Made by a program: the position numbers and the translations under genes
Part shown: positions 55,293 to 63,950 of the stretch, piece by piece
How positions within the stretch are numbered: the first letter of the stretch is position 1
Layout of the letters: each line of letters begins with the position of its first letter
From: Pseudothioclava arenosa
GTDB lineage: Bacteria; Pseudomonadota; Alphaproteobacteria; Rhodobacterales; Rhodobacteraceae
Reading direction: 5' to 3'
Length of the DNA: 64,000 nt
Assembly: GCF_002358085.1 (NCBI RefSeq)
Contig: NZ_NTJD01000001.1
Span: forward strand, 62,001-126,000
The notes under the pieces: model-generated
The model's input: only the letters and a program-made list of their open reading frames with translations
Databases searched by the model: none
Told to the model about the DNA's origin: nothing

Positions 55293-56690
55293 ATGCGCTA
55301 TATCTCGACCCGGGGGACCGCCCCCGTCCTGACCTTCTCGGAAGCGATGATGACGGGGCTGGCCCGCGACGGCGGCCTTTACGTCCCCGAGACCGTGCCG
55401 CAATTCACCCCCGACGAGATCGCCGCGCTCGCGGGCCAGAGCTACGAAGAGGTCGCCTACCGCGTGATGCGCCCGTTCTGCGGTGAAAGCTTCTCGGAAG
55501 AGGAGCTGCGCGGCGCGATCGCACGCGCCTATGCGGGCTTTGGCCATGCCGCGCGCGCGCCGATGGTGCAGCTCGCGCCCAACCATTTCCTGCTCGAACT
55601 GTTCCACGGCCCCACGCTCGCGTTCAAGGATTTCGCGATGCAGGTGATCGGGCAGCTGTTCCAGATCGCTCTGGCGCGGGACGGCAAGAAGATCACCATC
55701 GTCGGCGCCACCTCGGGCGACACCGGCTCGGCCGCGATCGAGGCCTTCCGCGGCCTCGACAATGTCGATGTGTTCATTCTGTTCCCGCATGGCCGGGTTT
55801 CGGAAGTGCAGCGCCGCCAGATGACCACGCCCTCCGAGGTCAATGTCCACGCGCTCGCGCTCGAAGGCGATTTCGACGATTGCCAGGGCAAGCTCAAGGA
55901 CATGTTCAACGATTTCACCTTCCGCGACGAGGTTGGTCTGGCGGGCGTGAACTCGATCAACTTCGCCCGCGTGCTGGCGCAGATCGTCTATTACTTCACC
56001 GCCGCCGTGGCGCTTGGCGCGCCGCATCGCAAGATCAGCTTCACCGTGCCCACCGGCAATTTCGGTGACATCTTTGCCGGCTTCCTCGCCAAGGAAATGG
56101 GCCTGCCGGTCGAGCGTCTGGTGATCGCCACCAACCAGAACGACATTCTGGACCGCTGCATCAAGCAGGGCGCCTATGCGAAACGCGGCGTGAAACCCTC
56201 GATCAGCCCCTCGATGGATATTGAGGTCAGCTCGAATTTCGAGCGCGCGCTGTTCTGGGCCTATGGCAAGGACGGTGCCGCGATCACCGCGCTGATGGGC
56301 GAGCTGTCCGAGGCGGGCAGCTTTACCGTCTCCGAGAACGCGATGGCGGCCTTGCTGCAGAACTACGATTCGGGGTCTGTCGATGAGGCAGGGACTTCGG
56401 GCGTGATCGCGCGCACGCTGGCGGAAACCGGCGAGCTGATCTGCCCGCACACCGCCGTGGGCGTCGGCGTGGCCGAAGCGGCGCTGGCGCGGCAGCCCGA
56501 GGTGCCGATGGTCACGCTTTCGACCGCGCATCCCGCGAAATTCCCCGACGCTGTCGAGGCCGCGACCGGCATTCGCCCGCCGCTGCCGCCGCGCATGGCC
56601 GACCTGTTCGACCGCCCCGAGCGTGTGACTCGCGTGCCCAACGACCTTGCCGCGCTGGAAACCCTGATCCGGGAGCGTCGCCGCAAGTGA
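55293..56690 (+). CDS. thrC: Threonine synthase
   Basis: A 465-residue PLP enzyme making threonine from O-phosphohomoserine. The PLP lysine is K112 in PTLAFKDFAMQ; GATSGDTGSAAIEAF is the phosphate-binding segment. MRYISTRGTAP starts at 55293, eight bases after surf1; a 55209 start inside surf1 is rejected. Stop overlaps the M16 start by four bases. Confidence 0.96.
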   Translation: MRYISTRGTAPVLTFSEAMMTGLARDGGLYVPETVPQFTPDEIAALAGQSYEEVAYRVMRPFCGESFSEEELRGAIARAYAGFGHAARAPMVQLAPNHFLLELFHGPTLAFKDFAMQVIGQLFQIALARDGKKITIVGATSGDTGSAAIEAFRGLDNVDVFILFPHGRVSEVQRRQMTTPSEVNVHALALEGDFDDCQGKLKDMFNDFTFRDEVGLAGVNSINFARVLAQIVYYFTAAVALGAPHRKISFTVPTGNFGDIFAGFLAKEMGLPVERLVIATNQNDILDRCIKQGAYAKRGVKPSISPSMDIEVSSNFERALFWAYGKDGAAITALMGELSEAGSFTVSENAMAALLQNYDSGSVDEAGTSGVIARTLAETGELICPHTAVGVGVAEAALARQPEVPMVTLSTAHPAKFPDAVEAATGIRPPLPPRMADLFDRPERVTRVPNDLAALETLIRERRRK

Positions 56691-57946
56691 TCGAGCTGAC
56701 CGAACTGCCGAATGGCTTGCGTGTCGTGACCGAGGCGATGCCGGGGCTTGCCTCGGCCTCGATCGGTGTCTGGGTGACGGCTGGCGGGCGCAGCGAGCGC
56801 CCCGAGCAGAACGGCATCGCGCATTTTCTTGAGCACATGGCCTTCAAGGGCACGCAGACCCGCTCGGCGCTGCAGATCGCCGAGGCGATCGAGGATGTGG
56901 GCGGCTATATCAACGCCTATACCTCGCGCGAGATGACGGCCTATTACGTCCGCGTGCTGGGCGGCGACCTGCCGCTGGCGCTCGATGTGATCGCCGACAT
57001 CGTGCTGAACCCGGTGTTCGACCCGCGCGAGATCGAGGTCGAGCGCCACGTGATCTTGCAGGAAATCGGCCAGTCGCACGACACGCCCGACGATATCATT
57101 TTCGACTGGCTGCAAGAGGCCGCCTATCCCGATCAGGCGATGGGCCGCACCATCCTTGGCCCCGCCGAGAAGGTCTCGGGCTTTGGTCGCGCCGATCTTT
57201 CGGGGTTCGTTGCCGAGCATTACGCGCCGAACCGGATGATCCTGTCCGCGGCAGGGGCCGTCGATCATGATGCGGTGGTGAAACAGGCCGAGGCGCTGTT
57301 CGGGCATCTGGCGCCCGTCGCGGCCCCCGTGGCGGAACCCGCGCGCTGGCTGGGCCGCGAGCGGCGCGAGGAAAAGAGCCTTGAGCAGGCGCATGTCGCG
57401 CTCGCCTTCGAAGGGCCGAACTACCGCTGCCCCGATCTTTACACCGCGCAGGTTTTTACCACGGCGCTGGGGGGCGGCATGTCTTCGCGGCTGTTCCAGA
57501 AGATCCGCGAAGAGCGCGGGCTGTGCTACACGATCTTCGCGCAGGCCTCGGCCTATGCCGATACCGGGATGCTGACGATCTATGCGGGCACCTCGGGCGA
57601 AGAGGTGGCCGAGCTGTGCAACCTGACCATCGACGAGCTTAAACGCTCGGCCGAGGACATGAGCGAGGCCGAGGTTGCCCGCGCCCGCACGCAGATGAAG
57701 GCGGGGCTGTTGATGGGGCTCGAAAGCGCCTCGTCGCGGGCCGAGCGGATGGCGCGGAACCTCGCGATCTGGGGGCGTGTGCCGGGCCTTGATGAGGCCT
57801 CGGAGAAGATCGACGCGGTCAGCCGCGATGCCGTGCGCGACTATGCCGCGCGGCTGGCGGGGCAGGGGCATGCGGCGCTGGCGCTTTATGGGCCGGTGCA
57901 GGCCGCCCCCGATCTGGAGGCGTTGCGCGGGAGGCTCTCGGTCTGA
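56687..57946 (+). CDS. M16 family zinc peptidase (processing peptidase-like)
   Basis: A 419-residue protease with the inverted zinc motif HFLEH (H46, E49, H50) and the distal Glu near residue 126 in REIEVERHVILQE. It resembles the mitochondrial processing peptidase beta subunit and the bacterial PqqL-like single-chain group. GTG start overlapping the thrC stop (GTGA). Substrates unknown. Confidence 0.92.
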   Translation: MIELTELPNGLRVVTEAMPGLASASIGVWVTAGGRSERPEQNGIAHFLEHMAFKGTQTRSALQIAEAIEDVGGYINAYTSREMTAYYVRVLGGDLPLALDVIADIVLNPVFDPREIEVERHVILQEIGQSHDTPDDIIFDWLQEAAYPDQAMGRTILGPAEKVSGFGRADLSGFVAEHYAPNRMILSAAGAVDHDAVVKQAEALFGHLAPVAAPVAEPARWLGRERREEKSLEQAHVALAFEGPNYRCPDLYTAQVFTTALGGGMSSRLFQKIREERGLCYTIFAQASAYADTGMLTIYAGTSGEEVAELCNLTIDELKRSAEDMSEAEVARARTQMKAGLLMGLESASSRAERMARNLAIWGRVPGLDEASEKIDAVSRDAVRDYAARLAGQGHAALALYGPVQAAPDLEALRGRLSV

Positions 57947-58530
57947 TGCTCTCGCGTCGTCGCAGGCCCAAGATCGAGACAGCGCGGATGCTGCTGCGCC
58001 TGCCGATGCATTCCGATTACACCGACTGGGCGCGGCTGCGCGAGGAAAGTCAGGCGTTTTTGACGCCCTGGGAGCCGGCCTGGTCGGCCGATCACCTTGG
58101 CCGCAAGTCCTTCACCAACCGGGTCTATTGGGCGCAGCGCGCCGAGAGCGCGGGCACGGCGGTGCCGTTTTTCCTGATCCGGCAGCAAGATGCGCGGGTG
58201 CTGGGGGCGATCACGCTCGACAATATCCGGCGCGGACCGGCGCAGGCGGCGACGCTCGGCTATTGGGTGGGCGCGCGCTATGCCCGGCAAGGCTATATGC
58301 GCGAGGCGCTGCAGGCGGTGGTGGATTATGCCTTCGGCGTGCTGGACCTGAGCCGCCTAGAGGCCGCCTGCCTGCCTGAAAATGCCGCCTCGCGCGGGGT
58401 GTTGGAGAAGGTCGGCTTCAAATACGAGGGCGTCGCGCAATCCTACCTGCAGATCAACGGGCGCTGGCGCAACCACGTGCTTTACGCCAATCTGCGCTAT
58501 GACCGGCGCGGCCGGACGGATGTGGGCTAG
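57946..58530 (+). CDS. GNAT acetyltransferase, RimJ-like
   Basis: A 194-residue acetyl-CoA-dependent transferase. The segment LGYWVGARYARQGYMREAL is the acetyl-CoA loop (R-x2-G-x-M) and ENAASRGVLEKVGFKYEG the RimJ-type C-terminal motif. It starts on the last base of the M16 stop (TGATG). RimJ acetylates ribosomal protein S5 in E. coli; the substrate here may differ. Confidence 0.88.
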   Translation: MLSRRRRPKIETARMLLRLPMHSDYTDWARLREESQAFLTPWEPAWSADHLGRKSFTNRVYWAQRAESAGTAVPFFLIRQQDARVLGAITLDNIRRGPAQAATLGYWVGARYARQGYMREALQAVVDYAFGVLDLSRLEAACLPENAASRGVLEKVGFKYEGVAQSYLQINGRWRNHVLYANLRYDRRGRTDVG

Positions 58531-58591
58531 GGGGCGCTGCCCCCTCGGGCCTTGCGGCCCTCACCCCCGGAGTACTGGGAGCTCGATGAAA
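58529..58591 (+). repeat. Dispersed palindromic intergenic repeat, family 1, copy F
   Basis: GGGGGCGCTGCCCCC, GGGCCTTGCGGCCC, then CACCCCCGGAGTACTGGGAG and CTCGATGAAA. The ATG in its terminal GATGAAA is the likely start codon of the next gene, and GGGAG within it the likely ribosome site. Confidence 0.75.
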
Positions 58592-59998
58592 GCGATGACG
58601 ATGCGAGCAGCGGATACGGTGTTCGAGGCGCAGCTGCGCGCGGCGATGCCGGGGTTGTGGCTGGGTACGCCCGAGCCGCGCCATCTGGAGGAGCCGCGCG
58701 GGCGGTTTCGCGGGGTCGGCGCGCTGCTGGCCAAGCCAGCTTCGGTCGAGGCGGTCTCGGGCGTGCTGCGCGCCTGCCATGCCGAGGGCGTGGCGGTGGT
58801 GCCGCTCGGCGGGGGCACCGGGCTTGTCGGCGGTCAGGTGACCGAAGTAGGCGCGCCCCTGATCCTGTCGCTCGAACGGATGGCGGGGCTACGGTCGCGT
58901 GATGGTCAGTCGATGGTGGTCGAGGCGGGCGCGAGCCTGCAACAGGTGCGCGATTGGGCCGAGGCGGCGGGGCGGCGGTTTCCGCTGGGGCTGGCCAGTC
59001 AGGGCAGCGCGCAGATCGGCGGCTGCCTTGCGACCAATGCGGGAGGCGTGAACGTGCTGCGCTATGGCAATGCGCGCGCGCTGTGCCTCGGGCTCGAGGT
59101 GGTGCTGGCGGATGGCACGATCTGGCACGGGCTGCGCCAGCTGCGCAAGGACAACACCGGCTATGACCTGCGCGACCTGATGATCGGCTCGGAGGGGACG
59201 CTCGGGGTGATCACGGCCGCAAGCCTGCGCCTTGTCGAGCCCCCGGCCGAGGAAGGCACGGCGTTTTTCGCGGTGCCTTCGCCCGCGGCGGCGGTGGCGC
59301 TTTTGGAGCTGGCGCAGGGGCGGCTGGCGGGTTGTGTCTCCGCCTTCGAGTTGATCGCGCGGCAGGGGTTGTCCTTCCTGCGCGAGGTCGGCCCCGAGGT
59401 GCAGTTTCCCTTTGCCGAAGACCCCGAGTGGATGGTGCTGATCGAACTGGGCCTGCCGATGGGTATGGAGGCCGAAGAGGCCTTTGCCGATCTCTTCGAG
59501 GCGGCGGGCGAGCTGGTGCTGGACGCGGTAATCGCGCAATCCGAGACGCAGCGCCTTGCCTTCTGGACGCTGCGCGAAAGCCTGCCGCTGGCGAACCGCC
59601 GGATCGGGGCGATCTCGAGCCATGACATTTCGGTGCCGGTGGCGGAGATCCCGGATTTCATCGAGACGGCGCGGGCGATGCTGGCGGAGATGGGGGATTA
59701 CCGCATCAACTGTTTTGGCCATGTCGGCGACGGCAACCTGCATTTCAACGTCTTCCCGGCGCCGGGCAAGCGGCGCGAGGATTATCTGCAGAGCCGCGAG
59801 GCGATCAAGCGGGCGGTGCATGATCTGGTGGCGGGGGCCTATGACGGGTCTGTTTCCGCCGAGCATGGCGTCGGGCGGCTGAAGGCCGAAGACCTCGAGC
59901 GCTACGAAGACCCCGCCAAGCTGGCGATGATGCGCGCGATCAAGGCGGCGTTGGACCCGCGCGGTATCCTGAACCCGGGCGCGGTGTTGCGTGAATGA
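58586..59998 (+). CDS. FAD-binding 2-hydroxyacid dehydrogenase (GlcD family)
   Basis: A 470-residue VAO-type flavoprotein: FAD_binding_4 domain with VPLGGGTGLVGGQV and LASQGSAQIGGCLATNAGG, and C-terminal FAD-oxidase domain with CFGHVGDGNLHFN and SVSAEHGVG. Related to D-lactate, D-2-hydroxyglutarate and glycolate dehydrogenases; substrate not assignable. Start chosen at 58586 within repeat copy F; ATGs at 58595 and 58601 are possible. Confidence 0.88.
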   Translation: MKAMTMRAADTVFEAQLRAAMPGLWLGTPEPRHLEEPRGRFRGVGALLAKPASVEAVSGVLRACHAEGVAVVPLGGGTGLVGGQVTEVGAPLILSLERMAGLRSRDGQSMVVEAGASLQQVRDWAEAAGRRFPLGLASQGSAQIGGCLATNAGGVNVLRYGNARALCLGLEVVLADGTIWHGLRQLRKDNTGYDLRDLMIGSEGTLGVITAASLRLVEPPAEEGTAFFAVPSPAAAVALLELAQGRLAGCVSAFELIARQGLSFLREVGPEVQFPFAEDPEWMVLIELGLPMGMEAEEAFADLFEAAGELVLDAVIAQSETQRLAFWTLRESLPLANRRIGAISSHDISVPVAEIPDFIETARAMLAEMGDYRINCFGHVGDGNLHFNVFPAPGKRREDYLQSREAIKRAVHDLVAGAYDGSVSAEHGVGRLKAEDLERYEDPAKLAMMRAIKAALDPRGILNPGAVLRE

Positions 59999-60030
59999 AA
60001 AGCGCCCCGCCGCGGGGGCAGGGCGCTTTG
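59999..60030 (+). terminator. Hairpin terminator after the GlcD-family gene
   Basis: Stem AAAGCGCCC (59999-60007) / GGGCGCTTT (60021-60029), overlapping the gene's stop region. The trailing T-run is short, so termination may be partial. Confidence 0.7.
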
Positions 60031-60117
60031 CATGTGGTTCACGTGTGTTGCAAGCAGCCGAACCATCAGGCCTGCTCAGCCTAGCCCGAGTCGTCTTGCA
60101 AAAGGGTTAAGCCCGGT

Positions 60118-60648
60118 TCAGGCGCCCTCGAATTCGCACAGAACGCTGACGTTCATCCCGAGGGTTTCCAACAGCTTGCGCCCGCCCAGCTCGGGCAGGT
60201 CGACGATGAACGAGCATCCGACGATCTCGCCGCCGAGCCGCTCGATCAGCTTGATCCCCGCCTCGCAGGTGCCGCCCGTGGCCAGCAAGTCATCGACGAT
60301 CAGCACCTTTTCCCCGGGGGCTATCGCGTCTTCGTGCATCTCCATCACCGCTTCGCCATATTCGAGCTTGTAGGCCTGCGAAATGGTCTGCCCGGGCAGC
60401 TTCCCCTTCTTGCGGATCGGCACGAAGCCCTTCGAGAGCTGATGCGCAATCGCGCCGCCCAGAATGAAACCGCGCGCCTCGAGGCCGACGATCTTGTCGA
60501 TCTGCTGGCCCGCCCAGGGGTGCAGCATCTGGTCGATCGCCATGCGAAACCCGCGCGGATCGGCAAACAGCGTGGTCACATCGCGAAACATGATCCCTTC
60601 ATGCGGGAAGTCGGCGATGGTGCGGATGTAATCCTTGACGGTTTTCAT
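60118..60648 (-). CDS. apt: Adenine phosphoribosyltransferase
   Basis: A 176-residue purine salvage enzyme (adenine + PRPP to AMP). PRPP motif [13 protein letters not shown] and the N-terminal [18 protein letters not shown] are diagnostic. I chose MKTVKDY at 60648 over 60738. It lies downstream of mtnP, whose reaction releases adenine. Confidence 0.96.
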   Translation of the reverse strand: MKTVKDYIRTIADFPHEGIMFRDVTTLFADPRGFRMAIDQMLHPWAGQQIDKIVGLEARGFILGGAIAHQLSKGFVPIRKKGKLPGQTISQAYKLEYGEAVMEMHEDAIAPGEKVLIVDDLLATGGTCEAGIKLIERLGGEIVGCSFIVDLPELGGRKLLETLGMNVSVLCEFEGA

Positions 60649-60738
60649 GCGAAGGGTCTCCGAAGGCATGTGGACGGGCGTCTTGCTTGTGCCGGAAAGG
60701 CGGGGGCGCTGGCAAGGGGCTGTGCCGCAAGGTCGCAA

Positions 60739-61998
60739 CTAGCGCTCATCCAGAAGCGCCAGGTGCACCAGCGCCAGAAGAAGCACGGGCAACATCTTGA
60801 CCAGCCCGCCCATCGGCAAGAGCCAGAGCCCCGGTGCCAACAGGCCAAGCCCGATCACCGCGAGCGCGATCCAGGCGATCTGCGCGATGGCGGTCAGACG
60901 TGGGCTCCAATGCGCGAGGAGCGCGAGCCCCAGCACCAGCTCGATCATCCCGCCGCCGCGCATGGCGAACAGCGCGAGCCCTTCGGGACGCCCGGGCATG
61001 AGCGCAGCGACCGACGCATCGGGCGAGAGAAATGCACCGATCGCCGCGCCGATCCAGAGCAGCGCCATGGTGATGCGGATCAGCGGCTTGAGCAGGTAAA
61101 GCCGCGCCTGCCAGAGGTCTTGCGTGCCGGCGGGGCGGATGCGCAGGGCCTCGGAAATCCCGCGCGGGCGGGTGCGGATATGTTCGAGCAATGCGGTCGA
61201 ATTCGCGGTGACACCCGCTTCGAGCTGATCGACCCCGGCACGGGAAATCGGCCCGAGTTTCAGCGCTTCGCCCAGTTGTCCGATACGGCGCGCCAGCCCC
61301 AGCGGCAGGCGCAGCACCCGCGCCGGGCTGCGCCCCAGCCAACGCCGATAGGCCGCGCTCAGTTCGGCCTGCGACAGGGTCTCGGGGCCGCCGATCTCGA
61401 AGGGGCCGGGGCCGGGCGGCGCGCGCAGGCATTCGGCCACGACCTGCGCAAGGTCCGCGGCATGGATCGGGTTGAAGGGCTGGCGCCCATCGCCCACGAC
61501 AGGTTGCACAAAGGGTAGGGCCGCGAAGGCGCGCACCAGCGACGAGCCACCGTAAGAGGTTTCGCCGACGACCAGACCGGGGCGCAGGAACGTCACCACC
61601 TCCGAGGCGAGTGCCGCTTCGGCCTTGCGTCGCCAGCGGGCAAAGCCGGTCTCGGCGCTGTCGATCCCCACCGCCGAAATCTGCACCATCCGCCCGCCAT
61701 CCAGCGCCGCCAGCGCGGCCTTGGGCGCGGTGACATGCACCGCCTCGAAGGCCTCGTCAGCCCCGGTCAGCAGGCCCGCGCAATTCACCAGATGCACGCC
61801 CCCCTCCAGCGCAGCGCGCCAGAAACCCGGCTCATGCGTGGCGGGGTCGCTCAGATCGGCGGCAAGCACCTCAAAGCCCATCTCGCGCAGCGCCTCGGGG
61901 CGGCGCGCGCAGGCGATCACCTCGGCCCCCTCGGCGCGCAGGCCAAAGGCGATATGGCGGCCGATGAAGCCGTCCGCGCCGAGGATCAGGACTTTCAC
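60739..61998 (-). CDS. NAD(P)-binding Rossmann protein with DoxX-like membrane C-terminus
   Basis: A 419-residue fusion. Residues 1-290 are an extended SDR/NmrA-like domain: GADGFIGRHIAFG (GxxGxxG), then ISAVGIDS and FLRPGLVVGE. Residues 300-419 have four membrane helices of DoxX-like type (ITMALLWIGAAIGAFLSPD, GGGMIELVLGLALLAHWS). The GTG start at 61998 overlaps the mtnP stop by four bases. Function unknown; perhaps a quinone- or lipid-linked reductase. Confidence 0.82.
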   Translation of the reverse strand: MKVLILGADGFIGRHIAFGLRAEGAEVIACARRPEALREMGFEVLAADLSDPATHEPGFWRAALEGGVHLVNCAGLLTGADEAFEAVHVTAPKAALAALDGGRMVQISAVGIDSAETGFARWRRKAEAALASEVVTFLRPGLVVGETSYGGSSLVRAFAALPFVQPVVGDGRQPFNPIHAADLAQVVAECLRAPPGPGPFEIGGPETLSQAELSAAYRRWLGRSPARVLRLPLGLARRIGQLGEALKLGPISRAGVDQLEAGVTANSTALLEHIRTRPRGISEALRIRPAGTQDLWQARLYLLKPLIRITMALLWIGAAIGAFLSPDASVAALMPGRPEGLALFAMRGGGMIELVLGLALLAHWSPRLTAIAQIAWIALAVIGLGLLAPGLWLLPMGGLVKMLPVLLLALVHLALLDER

Positions 61999-62858
61999 AA
62001 GACACGCCCCATGACAGTTTGCAGTTTTTCGATCATCGCGGGATCGCGTTTCGCCGGCGCGGTCATGATCGCGCCGTCCAGCGCCTGGCCGCAGCCCTCG
62101 TCGCAGCCCTTCGATGCCGCCAAAAGCTCGGGCAGGGCCGCGACCAGCGCGCGCGCCTTGTCGGCATTCTTCATCGCCGTGGCGACGACCTGCGCCACGT
62201 CGACCGCATCGTGATCGGGATGCCAGCAATCGTAATCGGTAATCATCGCCACGCAAGCATAGCACAATTCGGCCTCGCGGGCGAGCTTGGCCTCGGGCAT
62301 GCCGGTCATGCCGATCACATCCGCGCCCCAGCTGCGATAGAGCCGGCTCTCGGCCAGCGTCGAGAATTGCGGCCCCTCCATCGCGACATAGGTGCCGCCT
62401 TCATGCACCGCAGTGCCGGTGCCGCGCGCGGCCTCGGCGCATAGCGCAGAGAGCTGCGCGCAGGTCGGGTGCGCAAACGGCACATGGCCCACAAGCCCTG
62501 GACCAAAAAAGGTTTTCTCGCGCGCGAAGGTGCGGTCGATATATTGATCGACGATCAGGAAATCGCCCGGCGCATAGGCCTCTTTCAGCGAGCCCACCGC
62601 CGAGACCGCGACAAGGTCGGTCACGCCAAGCTCCTTCATCGCGAAGATATTCGCGCGGTACGGCACGGTCGAGGGCGTGTGCACATGGCCCCGCCCGTGA
62701 CGCGGCAGAAAGGCGATCTGCCGCCCATTCAGGCGCCCGGTCAGGATCTGGTCTGAGGGCGCGCCGAAGGGGGTTTCCACATCGACCCATTCCGCCTCTT
62801 CCAGCCCGTCGATCTGATAGACCCCCGAGCCGCCGATCACCCCGATCATCCGTTCCAT
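61995..62858 (-). CDS. mtnP: S-methyl-5'-thioadenosine phosphorylase
   Basis: A 287-residue PNP/MTAP-family phosphorylase. N-terminus MIGVIGGSGVYQIDGL, phosphate-binding FLPRHGRGHVHTPS and the active-site stretch VAMEGPQFSTLAESRLYRSW. It splits methylthioadenosine to adenine and methylthioribose-1-phosphate. First gene of an operon-like run to apt. Confidence 0.95.
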   Translation of the reverse strand: MERMIGVIGGSGVYQIDGLEEAEWVDVETPFGAPSDQILTGRLNGRQIAFLPRHGRGHVHTPSTVPYRANIFAMKELGVTDLVAVSAVGSLKEAYAPGDFLIVDQYIDRTFAREKTFFGPGLVGHVPFAHPTCAQLSALCAEAARGTGTAVHEGGTYVAMEGPQFSTLAESRLYRSWGADVIGMTGMPEAKLAREAELCYACVAMITDYDCWHPDHDAVDVAQVVATAMKNADKARALVAALPELLAASKGCDEGCGQALDGAIMTAPAKRDPAMIEKLQTVMGRVL

Positions 62859-62977
62859 CGCCCTCTCCGTTTCTGCTTCGGGGCGAGCTTAGGCCCGGCC
62901 CGCTCTGCTGAAAAGGGCATATTCATTTCCGCGCTTTCCCCGCATAGTCGCGCGGAACGGGGCCGGAGGGGCAGCAA

Positions 62978-63829
62978 ATGGAAAACCTGCGCGGGGCGCT
63001 GTTGATGGTCTTGGCGATGGCGCTTTTCGCGCTGGAAGACATGTGGCTGAAGCGCGCCGCGCAAAGCCTGCCGGTGGGCGAGGTGCTGATGATCTTCGGC
63101 TTCGGCGGGCTGATCGGCTTTGCCCTGCTGACCGCATCGCGGCGCCAGCGGCTGGTGCATCCGGCGATGCTGTCACGGCCCCTGCTTGCCAAGGCCGGGC
63201 TCGAGGTGGTGGGGCGGCTGGGCTACACGCTTGGGATCGCACTGACGCCTCTGTCGAACGCCTCGGCGATCTTGCAGGCGACGCCGCTGGTCGTCGTGGT
63301 AGGTGCGGCGCTGATCTTCAAGGAACGCGTGGGCCGGGCCCGCTGGGCGGCGATCGGCGTCGGGTTTATGGGCGTGCTGATCGTGCTGCGCCCGGGCGTG
63401 GCGGGGTTTTCGCCCGCCGCGCTCTGGACGGTGCTGGGGCTGCTGGGCTTCGCCGGGCGCGACCTTGCAACCCGCGCGGCGCCGCGGGTGCTGTCGAATT
63501 TTCAGCTCGGCCTGCATGGCTTCGCCGCGCTGATCCCGGCGGGCGCCATCATCCTGATTGCAACGGGGGGCGCCAAGATCCCGAGCCTCGAAACGCTCGG
63601 GCTGATTGCGCTGGCCACCTGCGTCGGCGTTACCGCCTATTGGGCGCTGACCTCGGCGATGCGGATCGGCGAGGTCTCGGTGGTCACCCCCTTCCGCTAC
63701 ACGCGGCTGATCTTTGGCGTGGCGCTCGGCGTCATCGTTTTTCACGAAAGCATCGACACGGCCACGATCGCGGGGTCGCTGCTGATCATCGCCTCGGGCC
63801 TCTACACGCTCGCGCGGCGCAGGCGTTAG
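62978..63829 (+). CDS. EamA/DMT superfamily transporter
   Basis: A 283-residue inner-membrane protein with ten helices as two EamA repeats (first from MENLRGALLMVLAMALFALE, second beginning near SPAALWTVLGLLGFAGRD). The DMT family exports metabolites or amino acids; substrate unknown. Ends with ARRRR before repeat copy G. Confidence 0.9.
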   Translation: MENLRGALLMVLAMALFALEDMWLKRAAQSLPVGEVLMIFGFGGLIGFALLTASRRQRLVHPAMLSRPLLAKAGLEVVGRLGYTLGIALTPLSNASAILQATPLVVVVGAALIFKERVGRARWAAIGVGFMGVLIVLRPGVAGFSPAALWTVLGLLGFAGRDLATRAAPRVLSNFQLGLHGFAALIPAGAIILIATGGAKIPSLETLGLIALATCVGVTAYWALTSAMRIGEVSVVTPFRYTRLIFGVALGVIVFHESIDTATIAGSLLIIASGLYTLARRRR

Positions 63830-63890
63830 GGGCTCCGCCCCCGTCTGCCTCCGGCAGCCTCCCCCGGAGTATTTAGGGCTCAGTGAAAGA
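63829..63890 (+). repeat. Dispersed palindromic intergenic repeat, family 1, copy G
   Basis: GGGGCTCCGCCCC, then CTGCCTCCGGCAG, then CCCCCGGAGTATTTAGGGCT and CAGTGAAA. It faces copy H a few bases further on. Confidence 0.72.
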
Positions 63891-63897
63891 TCGTGGC

Positions 63898-63943
63898 TTT
63901 CATCGAGCTGCAAATACTCTGGGGGTCCGGGGGCAAGGCCCCC
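63898..63943 (-). repeat. Dispersed palindromic intergenic repeat, family 1, copy H
   Basis: Plus-strand reading TTTCATCGAGCTGCAAATAC, then TCTGGGGG and the hairpin GGGGGC-AAG-GCCCCC. Oriented tail-to-tail with copy G between two convergent genes. Confidence 0.72.
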
Positions 63944-63950
63944 GGCGCGA

